Shown: positions 12,898-13,254 of the stretch, piece after piece | Layout of the letters: every line of letters starts with the position of its first letter | Position numbering within the stretch: the first letter of the stretch is position 1 | Source of the DNA: Bacillota bacterium | GTDB lineage: Bacteria; Bacillota; Limnochordia; Darwinibacteriales; Darwinibacteriaceae | Assembly (NCBI GenBank): GCA_012518325.1 | Contig: JAAYSR010000147.1 | Span: 1-13,254 of the forward strand | Direction: 5' to 3' | DNA: 13,254 nt | Notes under the pieces: generated by a model | What the model was told of the DNA's origin: nothing | Seen by the model: the letters and a program-made list of their open reading frames with translations, nothing else | Databases searched by the model: none | Made by a program: the position numbers and the translations under genes

Positions 12898-13254
12898 TTA
12901 AACTTTCACCCGCAAGATTCTCTCTGCAGTTCCATCTTCTTTAAGCGTAATCACAACACCGGTCAAAGTTGCCGGTCCTTTGGCCACCGAAAAACGGGCC
13001 GGCAGCTGAGTCAAAAATTTGTTAATAACAGCCTGCGGATCCACTCCTAGAATCCCATCCACAGGTCCGCACATCCCTAAATCTGTGATATAGGCGGTTC
13101 CTTTCGGCAAAATCTGTTCGTCGGCGGTTAGCACATGGGTGTGGGTGCCGACCAGGGCACTGATGCGGCCGTCTAAATAGCGGGCCAGGGCGATCTTTTC
13201 CGATGTGGCTTCACCATGGAAATCAACGATCACATTGGTGACATCATCCGGCAA
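12898..13254 (-). CDS. ymdB: YmdB family metallophosphoesterase, C-terminal part
   Basis: The last 118 residues of a gene whose start lies beyond position 13254. YmdB (TIGR00282) is a di-metal phosphodiesterase that hydrolyses cyclic nucleotides in vitro and in Bacillus subtilis affects biofilm and motility switching. The fragment has VDFHGEATSEK, GTHTHVLTAD and TDLGMCGP. Its three histidines (fragment residues 13, 38 and 40) have the spacing of the metal ligands His150, His175 and His177 of the B. subtilis protein, so the active-site half here is intact. From that alignment about 137 residues are missing. The TAA stop is at 12900-12898, and spoVS follows after a regulatory gap of about 100 bases. 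In many Bacillota rny lies upstream of ymdB, but this is outside the window. Confidence 0.93.
   Translation of the reverse strand: MPDDVTNVIVDFHGEATSEKIALARYLDGRISALVGTHTHVLTADEQILPKGTAYITDLGMCGPVDGILGVDPQAVINKFLTQLPARFSVAKGPATLTGVVITLKEDGTAERILRVKV

Overview
The window reads as a stretch of chromosome from an endospore-forming, clostridium-like member of the Bacillota. Four sporulation-type genes are present (spoVS, a spoVAF/gerA-family gene, gerW/ytfJ and the ytfI-like DUF2953 gene). They sit among housekeeping genes whose neighbourhood is typical of this phylum (ymdB-spoVS, scpA-scpB, rluB-cmk-plsC). Every gene I can support lies on the minus strand, so the layout below runs from the high-coordinate end to the low. 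The species cannot be named from the sequence alone.

Layout: (1) 13254-12898, C-terminal part of ymdB, then a roughly 100-base regulatory gap with a sigma-H-like promoter and a cre-like box, then spoVS and a perfect 13-bp hairpin. (2) 12453-11214, an M19 dipeptidase and a dodecin-like protein, closed by a terminator. (3) 11181-10778, a small four-helix membrane protein (Phage_holin_4_2/YvlD type) and its terminator. (4) 10762-3376, a run of nine tightly packed, partly overlapping genes ended by a strong terminator: spoVAF-like, two DUF2229-type proteins, a BcrAD/BadFG-type ATPase, a site-2 protease, scpA, scpB, ytfI and gerW. (5) 3374-81, a new promoter followed by rluB, an HI0933-family flavoprotein, cmk and plsC. 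(6) 49-1, promoter-like sequence, a strong ribosome binding site and the ATG of a further gene outside the window.

The most unusual part is the trio at 9300-6330. An ASKHA-type ATPase with both cluster cysteines sits beside two proteins that share a C-terminal signature and each keep three well-placed cysteines. This is the architecture of the 2-hydroxyacyl-CoA dehydratase / benzoyl-CoA reductase / double-cubane family, where ATP hydrolysis drives very low-potential electrons into an iron-sulfur protein. The substrate is not evident. The genes are translationally packed between a spore germination gene and chromosome-segregation genes. The first of the two appears to begin at a rare ATT codon, because its conserved N-terminus lies upstream of every ATG, GTG or TTG in the frame.

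Several starts were chosen from ribosome binding sites rather than from the longest reading frame (rluB, scpA, the site-2 protease and both DUF2229 proteins). No rRNA, tRNA, CRISPR array, insertion sequence or prophage was seen.
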